From positions 1-40,459 of the forward strand of contig JAFMKS010000009.1 of NCBI GenBank assembly GCA_017852835.1: DNA of 40,459 bases, given 5' to 3'. Positions 16,531-25,037 of the stretch are shown here, one piece after another. Position 1 is the stretch's first letter. The number at the start of each line of letters is the position of its first letter. A program made the position numbers and the translations under genes. This stretch comes from Paracoccaceae bacterium. GTDB taxonomy: Bacteria > Pseudomonadota > Alphaproteobacteria > Rhodobacterales > Rhodobacteraceae. The notes beneath the pieces are model-generated. The model searched no databases, was not told the origin of the DNA, and saw only the letters and a list, made by a program, of their open reading frames with translations.

Positions 16531-17901
16531 ATGAGCGAATGGCAAAAAACCAATTGGCGCAACAAGCCACGGGTTCAGATGCCTGATTATTTGGATCAGG
16601 AGGCGCTGAACGCAGTCGAAAGTCAGCTATCCAATTATCCACCGCTTGTCTTTGCAGGCGAGGCGCGGAATTTGAAGGCGAAACTGGCCGCTGCATCCCG
16701 TGGTGAGGCGTTTTTGTTACAAGGCGGCGATTGTGCCGAAAGCTTTGCGCAGTTTAGTGCAGATGGCATCCGCGATACATTCAAGGTGATGTTGCAGATG
16801 GCCATGGTCCTGACCTTTGGTGCAAAGGTTCCTGTGATCAAGGTGGGCCGCATGGCGGGACAATTCGCAAAACCTCGTTCTGCCCCAACCGAAACCGTCG
16901 ATGGGGTGGAATTGCCCAGCTATCGTGGTGATATCATCAATGATTTGGATTTCACATCTGCGGCGCGTATCCCTGATCCGTCCAAAATGTTGCATGCCTA
17001 TACACAGGCGGCAGCAACCCTGAACCTGCTGCGCGCGTTTTCAACAGGTGGTTATGCGGACGTACATCAGGTGCACAGCTGGACGCTTGGGTTTACAGAA
17101 GGAGAAAAGGCGTCACGCTATCGCGAAATGGCGGCGCGTATTTCTGATGCGTTGGATTTTATGTCCGCTGCGGGTTTGGACAGCGCTGTGTCACATGATT
17201 TACGCACTGTTGATTTCTACACCTCGCATGAAGGTTTGTTGTTGGAATATGAAGAGGCGTTGACGCGTCTTGATTCTACATCAGGCAACTGGTTGGCAGG
17301 ATCGGGACACATGATCTGGATCGGGGATCGAACCCGTCAGCCAGATGGTGCGCATGTTGAATTCTGCCGTGGGGTGTTGAACCCAATTGGATTGAAATGC
17401 GGCCCAACAACCTCTGCCGAGGATTTGAAAGTTTTAATGGCCAAGTTGAACCCAGAAAACGAAGCGGGTCGTTTAACGTTGATTGCACGTTTCGGCGCTG
17501 GCAGTGTTGGGGATCATCTACCCCGTCTGATCAAGGCGGTCGAAGAAGAGGGTGCAAATGTTGTGTGGTCCTGTGATCCGATGCACGGCAATACGATCAA
17601 ATCAGCGACAGGGTACAAAACACGGCCCTTCGACAGTGTCCTGCGCGAAGTGCGCGAATTCTTTGACGTACACGCAGCCGAGGGTACGATCCCAGGCGGC
17701 GTTCATTTTGAAATGACGGGTCAGGATGTCACCGAATGTACAGGTGGCCTTTATGCGCTTAGCGATGAGGATCTGTCTTCCCGCTATCACACCGCGTGCG
17801 ATCCGCGTTTGAATGCTTCACAATCCTTGGAACTGGCATTCCTTGTGGCCGAGGAATTGGTGAAACGCCGCACGGACGGCGCCGCGGTCGCCGCGCAATA
17901 A
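16531..17901 (+). CDS. Class II 3-deoxy-7-phosphoheptulonate (DAHP) synthase
   Basis: Joins phosphoenolpyruvate and erythrose-4-phosphate, the first step of the shikimate pathway. The 456-residue protein is of the plant/class II type rather than the E. coli AroFGH type. It opens with [17 protein letters not shown] and has the class hallmark [11 protein letters not shown], which holds a metal-binding Cys, followed by [49 protein letters not shown] and [14 protein letters not shown]. All the expected blocks are in order. The ATG at 16531 has GGAGAAA upstream. The gene is divergent from the GlxA-type regulator and ends in a clear terminator at 17921-17949. Feedback regulation cannot be read from this sequence. 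Confidence 0.95.
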   Translation: MSEWQKTNWRNKPRVQMPDYLDQEALNAVESQLSNYPPLVFAGEARNLKAKLAAASRGEAFLLQGGDCAESFAQFSADGIRDTFKVMLQMAMVLTFGAKVPVIKVGRMAGQFAKPRSAPTETVDGVELPSYRGDIINDLDFTSAARIPDPSKMLHAYTQAAATLNLLRAFSTGGYADVHQVHSWTLGFTEGEKASRYREMAARISDALDFMSAAGLDSAVSHDLRTVDFYTSHEGLLLEYEEALTRLDSTSGNWLAGSGHMIWIGDRTRQPDGAHVEFCRGVLNPIGLKCGPTTSAEDLKVLMAKLNPENEAGRLTLIARFGAGSVGDHLPRLIKAVEEEGANVVWSCDPMHGNTIKSATGYKTRPFDSVLREVREFFDVHAAEGTIPGGVHFEMTGQDVTECTGGLYALSDEDLSSRYHTACDPRLNASQSLELAFLVAEELVKRRTDGAAVAAQ

Positions 17902-17920
17902 TTGGATATAGATTAAAACG

Positions 17921-17949
17921 AAAGGGCACTGATTTCAGCGCCCTTTTTT
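17921..17949 (+). terminator. Intrinsic terminator of the DAHP synthase gene
   Basis: AAAGGGC (17921-17927) pairs with GCCCTTT (17940-17946), with a T-run through 17949. It lies 20 bases after the stop codon and just before the end of the convergent ssb gene. It may also slow transcription arriving from ssb on the other strand, though the T-run there is weaker. Confidence 0.85.
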
Positions 17950-17973
17950 GTTTCTATCTCGTGGTGGTTAATC

Positions 17974-18471
17974 CTAGAACGGGATTTCGTCGTCCATGTC
18001 GTTTGATGGACGCGATCCGCCACCATAGGGGTCCGCAGGTGCGGGTTCGCTGTCATAGCCTTGGTCATAGCCACCACCGCCTGATCCACCGCCATAACCG
18101 CCGCCGCCAGCATTGTCGCCACGTCCATCCAGCATGGTTAGCGTAGAGGTATAGGGGCGCAAAACCACTTCGGTGCTATAGCGGTCCTGTCCTGACTGGT
18201 CCTGCCATTTGCGCGTTTCAAGTTGACCTTCGATATAGATTTTTGATCCCTTGCGCAGATATTGCTCTGCAACGCGCACAAGCGGTTCTGAAAAAATCGC
18301 AACGCTGTGCCATTCGGTTTTTTCGCGACGTTCGCCCGTATTTCGGTCTTTCCAGTTTTCTGAGGTTGCAATGCGCAGGTTGCATACCTTGCCCCCGTTG
18401 GGGAAGCTTCTGACCTCTGGGTCGCGCCCCAGATTGCCGATTAGAATTACTTTGTTCACTGACCCTGCCAT
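17974..18471 (-). CDS. ssb: Single-stranded DNA-binding protein
   Basis: Coats single-stranded DNA during replication, repair and recombination. The 165-residue protein has an N-terminal OB fold (about 1-110), beginning [20 protein letters not shown] and including the block [14 protein letters not shown] glycine-rich flexible linker follows (about 115-155, [17 protein letters not shown]). It ends in the conserved acidic tip DDEIPF that binds partner proteins. The ATG is preceded by TAGGAGAG. It lies convergent to the DAHP synthase gene. In many alphaproteobacteria ssb sits near uvrA; here they are about 8 kb apart, with transporter genes between. Confidence 0.97.
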   Translation of the reverse strand: MAGSVNKVILIGNLGRDPEVRSFPNGGKVCNLRIATSENWKDRNTGERREKTEWHSVAIFSEPLVRVAEQYLRKGSKIYIEGQLETRKWQDQSGQDRYSTEVVLRPYTSTLTMLDGRGDNAGGGGYGGGSGGGGYDQGYDSEPAPADPYGGGSRPSNDMDDEIPF

Positions 18472-18620
18472 CGCACTCTCCTATGATCTTCGCGCGTCTC
18501 TTGCCCTAAAGCACATTTTCAATATGAATAAAATATTAATGAACGGGATGGAACAGGCAATTTCCTGCAAGCTGACATTCATTTGTTGGGCGAATGAACA
18601 ATCAGGTGTAAAAGGACCCC

Positions 18621-19178
18621 ATGGTTCGGGTTGGTTTCATAGCGTTTATCTGTGCTGCGTGCATTGCCACGGGGACTGTGGCAGATCGTTCTGGAAAAAC
18701 AAAGCAATTTCAAACGTTGGATCGGTTAAACGGCGGATCGCCCTCGGTATCGTTAAGCCGTGAACATGTGTATATTCCGGGCGTCCCCGGCGAGGTTCCG
18801 CGTGATGTAGAATATCGGGGGCCCTATTTGGATTTGGCAAAACGTGCCGCCAATCGTCATCGTATCCCCGAGGCGTTATTTTTGCGCCTAATCAACCAAG
18901 AAAGCCGTTGGAACCCCAAGGCGTTGTCGCCAAAGGGGGTGATTGGATTGTCGCAATTGATGCCCGATACCGCACGCCTGTTAAACGTGAACCCGCGTAT
19001 TCCCTTGCAAAATTTGGAAGGGGGCGCGCGTTACCTTGCCATGCAGTATAAGCGCTTTCGCTCTTGGCGCTTGGCACTTGCCGCCTATAATGCTGGACCA
19101 GAGGCGGTGGTGAAATATGGCGGTGTACCGCCCTATAAAGAAACGCAAAATTACGTAAAAGTCATTTCGAAACGTTAG
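18621..19178 (+). CDS. Small lytic transglycosylase (SLT domain)
   Basis: A periplasmic or membrane-attached enzyme that cleaves peptidoglycan glycan strands to 1,6-anhydro ends. The 185-residue protein has an N-terminal signal sequence (about 1-21) and one SLT domain (about 68-180). The catalytic glutamate is Glu94 in [20 protein letters not shown], followed by SQLMPDTAR, the [13 protein letters not shown] helix and [16 protein letters not shown] Cys at position 14 lies in CAAC, which is a poor lipobox, so a lipoprotein is not supported. The start has AAAGGA upstream. It is a short one-domain member and stands alone, divergent from ssb. Confidence 0.9.
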   Translation: MVRVGFIAFICAACIATGTVADRSGKTKQFQTLDRLNGGSPSVSLSREHVYIPGVPGEVPRDVEYRGPYLDLAKRAANRHRIPEALFLRLINQESRWNPKALSPKGVIGLSQLMPDTARLLNVNPRIPLQNLEGGARYLAMQYKRFRSWRLALAAYNAGPEAVVKYGGVPPYKETQNYVKVISKR

Positions 19179-19205
19179 AGTGAAACTAGGAAATACTTGA
19201 GTTAT

Positions 19206-19288
19206 GGTTCCAAGCCAATCGATAGATTGGCAAGCGCCGACTCCCCCACTGGGAGGTGCTTTGGCGCTACCCGAGGTCGGCTTGGGAT
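19206..19288. other. Structured intergenic element between convergent genes
   Basis: A stem closing the element pairs CCAAGCC (19210-19216) with GGCTTGG (19279-19285), extendable by G-T and A-T pairs to about ten positions. Inside are a small hairpin AATC-GATA-GATT (19217-19228) and a longer arm, AGCGCC (19233-19238) with GGCGCT (19263-19268), capped by CTCCC/GGGAG (19241-19255). Together they form a three-way-junction-like fold. There is no T-run on either strand. It lies between the convergent lytic transglycosylase and ydcF-like genes. Confidence 0.5.
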
Positions 19289-19335
19289 AATGAAATGCTG
19301 TAGAGTGACCTAAGGTCTCGATCTGATCAACGTCG

Positions 19336-20139
19336 CTAGCAGGTAGCCTTCGGGAAAAACGTATCGATACGTCCAGTCACATAATAGACAAAAAGCCCGA
19401 TCCATTCGCGAATACCCGTTGAAAGATCGCTAAAGTTTGAAATAGGATCCCAACGAGGCGTCAAAACTCGCCCAGTGCTCAAGTGATCAACGGGATAAGG
19501 GATTAGCCCAGTGTATCCCGAATTGCAAAACACCCTGACACTTCGCGGCATATGGAAGGCCGATGTGATTAAAAGGATGGGTGATTGAATCTGATCCTCC
19601 AATTCATTGAGGGTGTAGATCGCGTTTTCATGTGTGTTGCGCGATCGATCCTCGAACACCACATCATTGGTGAGGGTTGGAAACCGCTCAACCAGTTCGC
19701 GCACTACATCTGCACCACTGAGGTGTTGATCAAGCACGGAGCCCGACCCGCCCGTGAAAATAAGTGTCGCGTCGGGAAATTGGGTGGCAAGTGCAATTCC
19801 ATAAATCGGTCGTTCCCCCGCATCGTTTAACGCAGGCATCAAAGAGTGACTGCTCGGCTTTATATCCTCTGACCCGCCAAGCACGATGATGGTTTTGGGC
19901 GAAGGCGGATCTGGTTGAATCGAAAAGCGTGTTTCAAGCGGCTCTAGGACCAGGTTCCCGATAGGAAAGAACCCGATCAAAAGAAATGCGCATGAAACAC
20001 CAACCAACACACGTCGCGCAAACCCTATGCGACCCCGATAAAGTGCTAAAATTGCAAACCCGATCAGGATGATCAAAAGGCTAAGAGGTTGGACAAGCGT
20101 CCAAAACACCTTCGACAGTAAGAAAAATAAAGTGTTCAT
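19336..20139 (-). CDS. YdcF/ElyC-family membrane protein (DUF218)
   Basis: The 267-residue protein has two or three N-terminal transmembrane helices (about 13-30 and 40-62) and a DUF218 domain (about 82-230). The domain opens with TIIVLGGSED and includes LIFTGGSGS, EDRSRNTHENA, with the acidic and Asn residues typical of the family, and ILLITSAFHMPRS. E. coli members such as ElyC/SanA affect envelope integrity and peptidoglycan or undecaprenyl-phosphate use; a direct biochemical role is not clear. The ATG overlaps the stop codon of the upstream ABM-domain gene (ATGA, 20136-20139), so they are translationally coupled. Confidence 0.82.
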   Translation of the reverse strand: MNTLFFLLSKVFWTLVQPLSLLIILIGFAILALYRGRIGFARRVLVGVSCAFLLIGFFPIGNLVLEPLETRFSIQPDPPSPKTIIVLGGSEDIKPSSHSLMPALNDAGERPIYGIALATQFPDATLIFTGGSGSVLDQHLSGADVVRELVERFPTLTNDVVFEDRSRNTHENAIYTLNELEDQIQSPILLITSAFHMPRSVRVFCNSGYTGLIPYPVDHLSTGRVLTPRWDPISNFSDLSTGIREWIGLFVYYVTGRIDTFFPKATC

Positions 20140-20462
20140 TTAAATCCGTATTGCCGTTCCACCTTTGCCACGCGCAGGATGTAATCCTCATACCAGCGTT
20201 CTTTGCCTATCTTTTGGGCGATGGCATGTTTGGCGTGTTCGCGCCATCCTTTGATCGCCTCTTCGCTTTCCCAATAGCTGACCGTGATGGCAAACCCATC
20301 TGCATCGCGTGTGCTTTCTATCCCGATATATCCAGGTAGGGTTTTGGCAATTTCGCCCATGGCTGCGGCCATTTCTGCGTATCCTTCAGGCGTTTTTGAG
20401 GCCTGATTGACGAAAATAACCGCGTAATAGGGCGGCTCTGGCATTTTTGAAAAACGTGACAT
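20136..20462 (-). CDS. Antibiotic biosynthesis monooxygenase (ABM)-domain protein
   Basis: A small single-domain protein, 108 residues from the ATG at 20462 (MSRFSKMPEPPYYAV). An ATG at 20444 is also possible. The frame runs up to 20516, but that would translate through the terminator hairpin at 20476-20500, so the later starts are preferred. The sequence matches the HmoA/YczJ-like ABM group: LPGYIGIESTRD, then SYWESEEAIKGWREHAKH and ERWYEDYILRVAKVERQYG. Such dimeric ferredoxin-like proteins include haem-degrading monooxygenases and many of unknown role. No haem ligand can be assigned with confidence. It is coupled to the ydcF-like gene by a four-base overlap. Confidence 0.8.
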   Translation of the reverse strand: MSRFSKMPEPPYYAVIFVNQASKTPEGYAEMAAAMGEIAKTLPGYIGIESTRDADGFAITVSYWESEEAIKGWREHAKHAIAQKIGKERWYEDYILRVAKVERQYGFK

Positions 20463-20475
20463 TGCATAACCAAAT

Positions 20476-20500
20476 AAAAACACCCGCAAAATGCGGGTGT
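20476..20500 (-). terminator. Intrinsic terminator of the peptide ABC transporter operon
   Basis: Read on the - strand, ACACCCGCA (20500-20492) pairs with TGCGGGTGT (20488-20480) across a three-base loop, nine base pairs in all. The last stem base is also the first of five T residues (20480-20476). It lies just downstream of the fused ATPase gene. It fixes the end of the transporter operon and shows that the ABM-domain gene starts further downstream. Confidence 0.9.
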
Positions 20501-20525
20501 CTTTGGTCAATATCAAGCAGAATTC

Positions 20526-22613
20526 TTATTCTGCCGCCAATTTGATAACAGGGGTCATTTCGTCCAGCACCGATTGATCCAAGTGGCATTTCAACTGGTG
20601 TCCGTTTGCCATGGTGCGAATTGGTGGAACCTCGCGTTCGCATAGGCTTCCGCCCACTTTGTCCTTCCAACGACAGCGCGTTTGGAAGGGGCATCCAGAG
20701 GGTGGGTTCATCGCCGATGGGATGTCGCCCTCTAGAACGATGTGTTCCTTTTGGATGCTGGTGTCTGCAATTGGCACCGCGGACAACAAGGCCTCTGTGT
20801 AGGGGTGATAGGGCGGGGCGAATACCTGATCGGTTGTGCCCATTTCCACCACATGGCCCAAGTACATCACCATCACGCGGTCTGACAAATAGCGTACGAT
20901 TGACAAATCGTGGCTGATGAACAGCAATGTTGTTTTTTCTGTGCGCTGAATTTCCATCAACAAATCGGTCACAGCCGCCTGAACAGAAACGTCCAAGGCC
21001 GAAACAGGTTCGTCCGCCACAACGATGCGCGCGCCACCTGCAAAGGCACGGGCAATGCCAACACGCTGTTTTTGTCCACCTGACAACTGACGCGGCATGC
21101 GTTCGGCAAAGGCGCGTGGCAATTTCACCAAATCCAATAATTCTAACATGCGCCTTGCACGTTCGTCATCTGAGGTGCCGTATTTAAAGATTTCCAATGC
21201 ACGAATAATCTGACGCCCAACGGTCATCGACGGGTTTAATGTGTCAAATGGGTTTTGGAACACCATTTGCACATCTGCAACCGTTTGTGTGTCACGCTGT
21301 TCAATGGCTGTCGCCTCGATGTTTTTGCCATCCAATAGGATTTGACCGTCGGTTGCCGTTTCCAGACCCATCAACACCTTGGCAAAGGTCGATTTACCAC
21401 AGCCCGATTCACCCACGATGGCCAATGTTTCGCCCTCGCGCGCTTCGAACGATAGGGTTTCGTTGGCTTTGACAACCTTCTTGGCGCCTGATCCGCCGAA
21501 TAGGGCGTTTGCGGCTACCTCGTAGTATTTTTTTAACTCATGCATTTTCAGGATGACGTCACCTGGTTCTGTTTTTTCAAACTGTTTGGCGGCCTGAATG
21601 GGGGCATCCCAATCAATTTCCGCGAATTTCAAACAGCGCGAGGAATGACGGTCATCGCCTGCAATCTCGGACATTGCGATGTCGGCGGCGTTACAGCGGC
21701 CTTCATCGAAATAATCGCAGCGCGGGCCAAAGTTACAGCCGTTGGGCCGTTCATGCGGCAAGGGGAAGTTGCCAGGGATCGCAACCAAGGGACGCGCGTT
21801 TTTGTCGGCACCTGGCAATGGGATCGACCGGAATAGCGCCTGTGTGTAGGGGTGGCGCATTTTGTCAAACACATCATCAATCGACCCTGTTTCCACAGCT
21901 TCGCCTGAATACATCACACAGATGCGGTCACAGGTTTCCAAAACCAAGCCCAAGTTATGCGAAATGAACAACATGGATGTGCCGTATTTTTTACCCAGAT
22001 CTTTTACCAAATCAACAACAGCGGCCTCAACCGTCACGTCCAGCGCGGTTGTGGGTTCGTCCAAAATCAACAGCGCAGGTTTTGACATCAAGGCCATCGC
22101 AATCACGATCCGCTGCTGCTGACCCCCAGAAAGCTGGTGTGGATAGGATTTCAAAATCCGCTCAGGGTCAGGCAGTTTCACATCTGTGACCACTTCTAAT
22201 GCACGGGCATAGGCCTCTTCCTTGGTCACACCCTCGTGGATAATCGGCACTTCCATCAACTGTTTGCCAATTTTCATCGCGGGGTTTAGCGAGGCCATTG
22301 GCTCCTGATAAATCATTGCGATTTCATTGCCGCGAATGTCGCGTAATTCTTCATCGCTCATTTTATTTAGGTCACGCCCTTTGAATTTGATTGAACCGCC
22401 AACAATGCGGCCGTTGACACCCAAATCCTGCATGACGCCTAAGGCAACCGTTGATTTTCCGCAGCCTGATTCACCAACCAGTCCAACGGCTTCACCCGGT
22501 TGTACCGTGACACTAAAATCCATCACTGCTGGAATTTCACGCAAACGGGTGAAAAATGAAATGGATAGGTTTTCAATTTCTAGGATGGGCCCATCGTATT
22601 CTATTTTTGACAT
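20526..22613 (-). CDS. Peptide-type ABC transporter, two ATPase domains fused in one protein
   Basis: The ATPase of a dipeptide/oligopeptide-type uptake system, with the DppD-like and DppF-like halves in one chain of 695 residues. The start at 22613 is chosen because GGGAGGAG lies directly before it; a start at 22655 would add 14 residues. Half one has Walker A GESGCGKST (48-56), LSGGQQQR at about 161 and LLILDEPTTALDVT. It ends with the oligopeptide-transporter C-terminal domain and its Cys cluster (GCNFGPRC). Half two has GESGCGKST (401-409), LSGGQKQRVGIARAF at about 510 and a second Cys cluster (GCPFQTRC). All catalytic residues appear intact in both halves. Fused forms such as GsiA are known. 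It is the last gene of the operon. Confidence 0.93.
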   Translation of the reverse strand: MSKIEYDGPILEIENLSISFFTRLREIPAVMDFSVTVQPGEAVGLVGESGCGKSTVALGVMQDLGVNGRIVGGSIKFKGRDLNKMSDEELRDIRGNEIAMIYQEPMASLNPAMKIGKQLMEVPIIHEGVTKEEAYARALEVVTDVKLPDPERILKSYPHQLSGGQQQRIVIAMALMSKPALLILDEPTTALDVTVEAAVVDLVKDLGKKYGTSMLFISHNLGLVLETCDRICVMYSGEAVETGSIDDVFDKMRHPYTQALFRSIPLPGADKNARPLVAIPGNFPLPHERPNGCNFGPRCDYFDEGRCNAADIAMSEIAGDDRHSSRCLKFAEIDWDAPIQAAKQFEKTEPGDVILKMHELKKYYEVAANALFGGSGAKKVVKANETLSFEAREGETLAIVGESGCGKSTFAKVLMGLETATDGQILLDGKNIEATAIEQRDTQTVADVQMVFQNPFDTLNPSMTVGRQIIRALEIFKYGTSDDERARRMLELLDLVKLPRAFAERMPRQLSGGQKQRVGIARAFAGGARIVVADEPVSALDVSVQAAVTDLLMEIQRTEKTTLLFISHDLSIVRYLSDRVMVMYLGHVVEMGTTDQVFAPPYHPYTEALLSAVPIADTSIQKEHIVLEGDIPSAMNPPSGCPFQTRCRWKDKVGGSLCEREVPPIRTMANGHQLKCHLDQSVLDEMTPVIKLAAE

Positions 22614-22668
22614 ATTCTCCTCCCAATCGGAGCATGCGGCCGAGATGACATGCATTCCGGACTTATAA

Positions 22669-23862
22669 CTAATCTTTTAGACTTTCTTCACGCAAACCAT
22701 CAGCCAGCAGGTTCAATCCAAGCACAAGGCTTAGCAGTGCAATCGCTGGTGGTAGGGCAGGGTGCGGATAGATCGAGAGCAATTTGCGCCCTTCGTTAAT
22801 GGTTGCACCCCAGTTCGGGCTTTCTGATTCCAGACCCAAACCAAAGAAACCCAAGGTTCCAAGCAAGATGGTGGTATAGCCGATGCGCAAACAGAAATCG
22901 ACAATCAGCGGACCACGCGCGTTTGGCAGAATTTCCCACAGCATGATATACCATGTGCCTTCGCCCCGTGTTTGGGCCGCCGCAACATAGTCACGTGTTT
23001 TAATGTCCATAGCCAGACCGCGTACAATACGGAACACGGTGGGCGAGTTCACAAAAACAACAGACACGAAAACAGTCAGCAGACCCGCATCCACATCAAA
23101 TCCATCAATTGCATTAAACAATGTTACCTTAGAGTTTGCCTCATTAATCAGGGACAAATAAAGCCACCCTAGCACACCCAAAATGACCACCATCAGGATG
23201 TTCCGCTTCATCGGGTCAATATAATAGCGAGAGTTGATCAGAACCCCAAAGAAGATCAATGGGAAGCTAAACAACACAACGGCCATATATTGCGGCATGC
23301 CTGTCATACGAATTTCTGGTGTCACCAAAAGGTAGAACAACAAAATAACAGGGAAGGCCAGGATCAGGTTCGCCAAGAAGGACAAAACCAAATCTAGACG
23401 CCCGCCATAGTATCCCGCAGGAAGGCCCAGTGTGATCCCAACCATAAACGCAAACAGCGTTGCCAATGGTGCGATCATAACAACGATCCCTGAACCAATC
23501 ATAACGCGGCTAAAGACGTCACGGGCCAGGTTGTCCCCACCCCATAGGTAATAGGGGTAATCGCCCGACTCAGCCCCGCGCAGCGGTGTGCCGGGCACTT
23601 TGTTTTTCATGCCCGACACTTGTGATAGCGGATCATGTGTCGCTATCAGGTCAAACATTGTTGAGAATAGACCTGTGTAGACCCAGAACATAACGAGCGC
23701 AAAGCCGATCATGCCCACAGTTGAGTCAAACAATTTACCATATAGACCCAGTGATCGTTTGTAACGGATAGACACAAAGAAGGTAATGATAAGAGCAACC
23801 CAAACAGGCGTTAGCTGCGTGACTGAGCGGATTGCGATTTCGCCCCAAGACAAAAGTTCCAT
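22669..23862 (-). CDS. Peptide-type ABC transporter permease (DppC-like, extended)
   Basis: An inner-membrane channel subunit. At 397 residues it is about 100 longer than usual DppC/OppC proteins. The DppC signature block YLWGGDNLARDVFSRVMIGSG (residues 105-125) and the coupling motif region YVAAAQTRGEGTWYIMLWEILPNA (292-315) are clear. The C-terminus FGLGLESESPNWGATINEG is typical. The extra length is an N-terminal hydrophobic segment (about 1-35) and an insertion between about residues 186 and 260 that contains two further hydrophobic helices (around 195-210 and 221-239). The gene lies between the other permease and the fused ATPase. The substrate is unknown. Confidence 0.9.
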   Translation of the reverse strand: MELLSWGEIAIRSVTQLTPVWVALIITFFVSIRYKRSLGLYGKLFDSTVGMIGFALVMFWVYTGLFSTMFDLIATHDPLSQVSGMKNKVPGTPLRGAESGDYPYYLWGGDNLARDVFSRVMIGSGIVVMIAPLATLFAFMVGITLGLPAGYYGGRLDLVLSFLANLILAFPVILLFYLLVTPEIRMTGMPQYMAVVLFSFPLIFFGVLINSRYYIDPMKRNILMVVILGVLGWLYLSLINEANSKVTLFNAIDGFDVDAGLLTVFVSVVFVNSPTVFRIVRGLAMDIKTRDYVAAAQTRGEGTWYIMLWEILPNARGPLIVDFCLRIGYTTILLGTLGFFGLGLESESPNWGATINEGRKLLSIYPHPALPPAIALLSLVLGLNLLADGLREESLKD

Positions 23863-23876
23863 AATCTCAGGCTCCC

Positions 23877-24923
23877 TTAGTTAACGCTGATGCGTGGGTT
23901 GAGGTAAACATAGCCAATGTCCGAGATCAGCTGGGTGACCAAAACAACGACAACCGAGACGACGGACACAGCCAACAACAACTCAATGTCATTGTTGCCT
24001 GCCGCCTGAACCAAAACCCATCCAAAGCCTTTGTAGTTAAACAACGTTTCAACAATCACAACGCCGTTCAAAAGCCATGGGAACTGCAACATGATCACCG
24101 TAAAGGGGGCGATCAATGCGTTGCGCAGGGCGTGTTTCATAACGATATTGCCGAAGGAGACACCCTTTAGGCGTGCGGTACGGATGTATTGTGCGGTCAT
24201 CACTTCGGCCATTGAGGCGCGCGTCATCCGCGCGATGTAGCCCATGCCATAAAGCGCGATGGTGACAACGGGGAGGAAAAAGTTTTCAAACGTTGGATTT
24301 TCCATCGCCGTTGCGGCAGATCCTTTGAACCACTTTAGTCCAAAGGCTGAGGATGAAAAAACTGCAATAAAGATAACACCAGACACATATTCGGGTGTCG
24401 CTGTCGTAGTAATCGCAACGGTGGATAGGGTGCGGTCTGTGCGGGACCCTTCCCGCATGCCTGCAACGACACCTAGAACTAATGCGGTTGGAATCATAAG
24501 GACCATAACCCAAAACATCAAAACGCCTGTCAGGCTCAGGCGTGTGGCAACAATGCTCCCTACGTTATCCTTAAAGACTGTCGAAAAGCCCCAGTTGCCC
24601 TGCAAAACGCCGCAAAAGCGGGGTGCGCCTTTGCCATCTGTTCCGCGTTCGAAACATTGGCCGCGGGTTTTCCCATCACTGCCTTCGATTACATAACCGG
24701 GCAAGACACCTAACCAACGTCCATATTTAATTGGAAGAGGGTCTAGATAGCCTCGGTTGTCGAGAAAGCTTGCAACGGCCGCATCGTCCATTCGGAAGTT
24801 GCCCTCAGACTTGGCCAGTTTTTCCAAGTTGGGGTAGAGGTTCGTCATGAAGAAAACGATAAACGTCAGACAAAGCGCCGTAAAAACCATTACCGCAAAG
24901 CGGCGTAAAATGAATAAGAGCAT
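23877..24923 (-). CDS. Peptide-type ABC transporter permease (DppB-like)
   Basis: The first channel subunit, 348 residues from the ATG at 24923. That start has GAGGA eight bases upstream and gives the usual DppB opening MLLFILRRFAVMVF; a start at 24998 would overlap the intercistronic hairpin. The first periplasmic segment (about 35-110) carries two Cys residues (GQCFERG, RFCGVLQGNWG) that could form a disulphide. The coupling motif is YIRTARLKGVSFGNIVMKHALRNA, followed by the QFPWLLNGVVIVETLFNYKGFG block typical of DppB/OppB. It pairs with the DppC-like permease 14 bases downstream. Confidence 0.92.
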   Translation of the reverse strand: MLLFILRRFAVMVFTALCLTFIVFFMTNLYPNLEKLAKSEGNFRMDDAAVASFLDNRGYLDPLPIKYGRWLGVLPGYVIEGSDGKTRGQCFERGTDGKGAPRFCGVLQGNWGFSTVFKDNVGSIVATRLSLTGVLMFWVMVLMIPTALVLGVVAGMREGSRTDRTLSTVAITTTATPEYVSGVIFIAVFSSSAFGLKWFKGSAATAMENPTFENFFLPVVTIALYGMGYIARMTRASMAEVMTAQYIRTARLKGVSFGNIVMKHALRNALIAPFTVIMLQFPWLLNGVVIVETLFNYKGFGWVLVQAAGNNDIELLLAVSVVSVVVVLVTQLISDIGYVYLNPRISVN

Positions 24924-24988
24924 GGAGTTTCCTCTCGTTTCCGCAGTTTTATTTTGTACGGAAAACGCATCTCTGTTTATTTGTAGAA

Positions 24989-25017
24989 GGGGCTGCACCC
25001 TTACGGAGTGCAGCCCC
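24989..25017 (-). other. Perfect hairpin between binding-protein gene and permease gene
   Basis: GGGGCTGCAC (24989-24998) and GTGCAGCCCC (25008-25017) form a perfect ten-base-pair stem with a nine-base loop. It lies 21 bases after the stop codon of the binding-protein gene. On the - strand it is followed by TTCTACAAATAAAC, with no T-run. It is therefore more likely a 3'-end-stabilising hairpin or partial terminator that raises binding-protein mRNA than a full stop. Confidence 0.75.
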
Positions 25018-25037
25018 AGTTGTTCATCGGCTTTGTA

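Noticed and set aside
19201-19290. tRNA or SRP RNA in the structured intergenic element
   Set aside because: There is no T-loop GTTCRA motif, no plausible anticodon arm or CCA-end pairing, and no SRP GGAAGCA-type tetraloop region.
20463-20516. N-terminal extension of the ABM-domain protein to 20516
   Set aside because: It would translate through the terminator hairpin of the upstream operon; starts at 20462 or 20444 fit the domain better.
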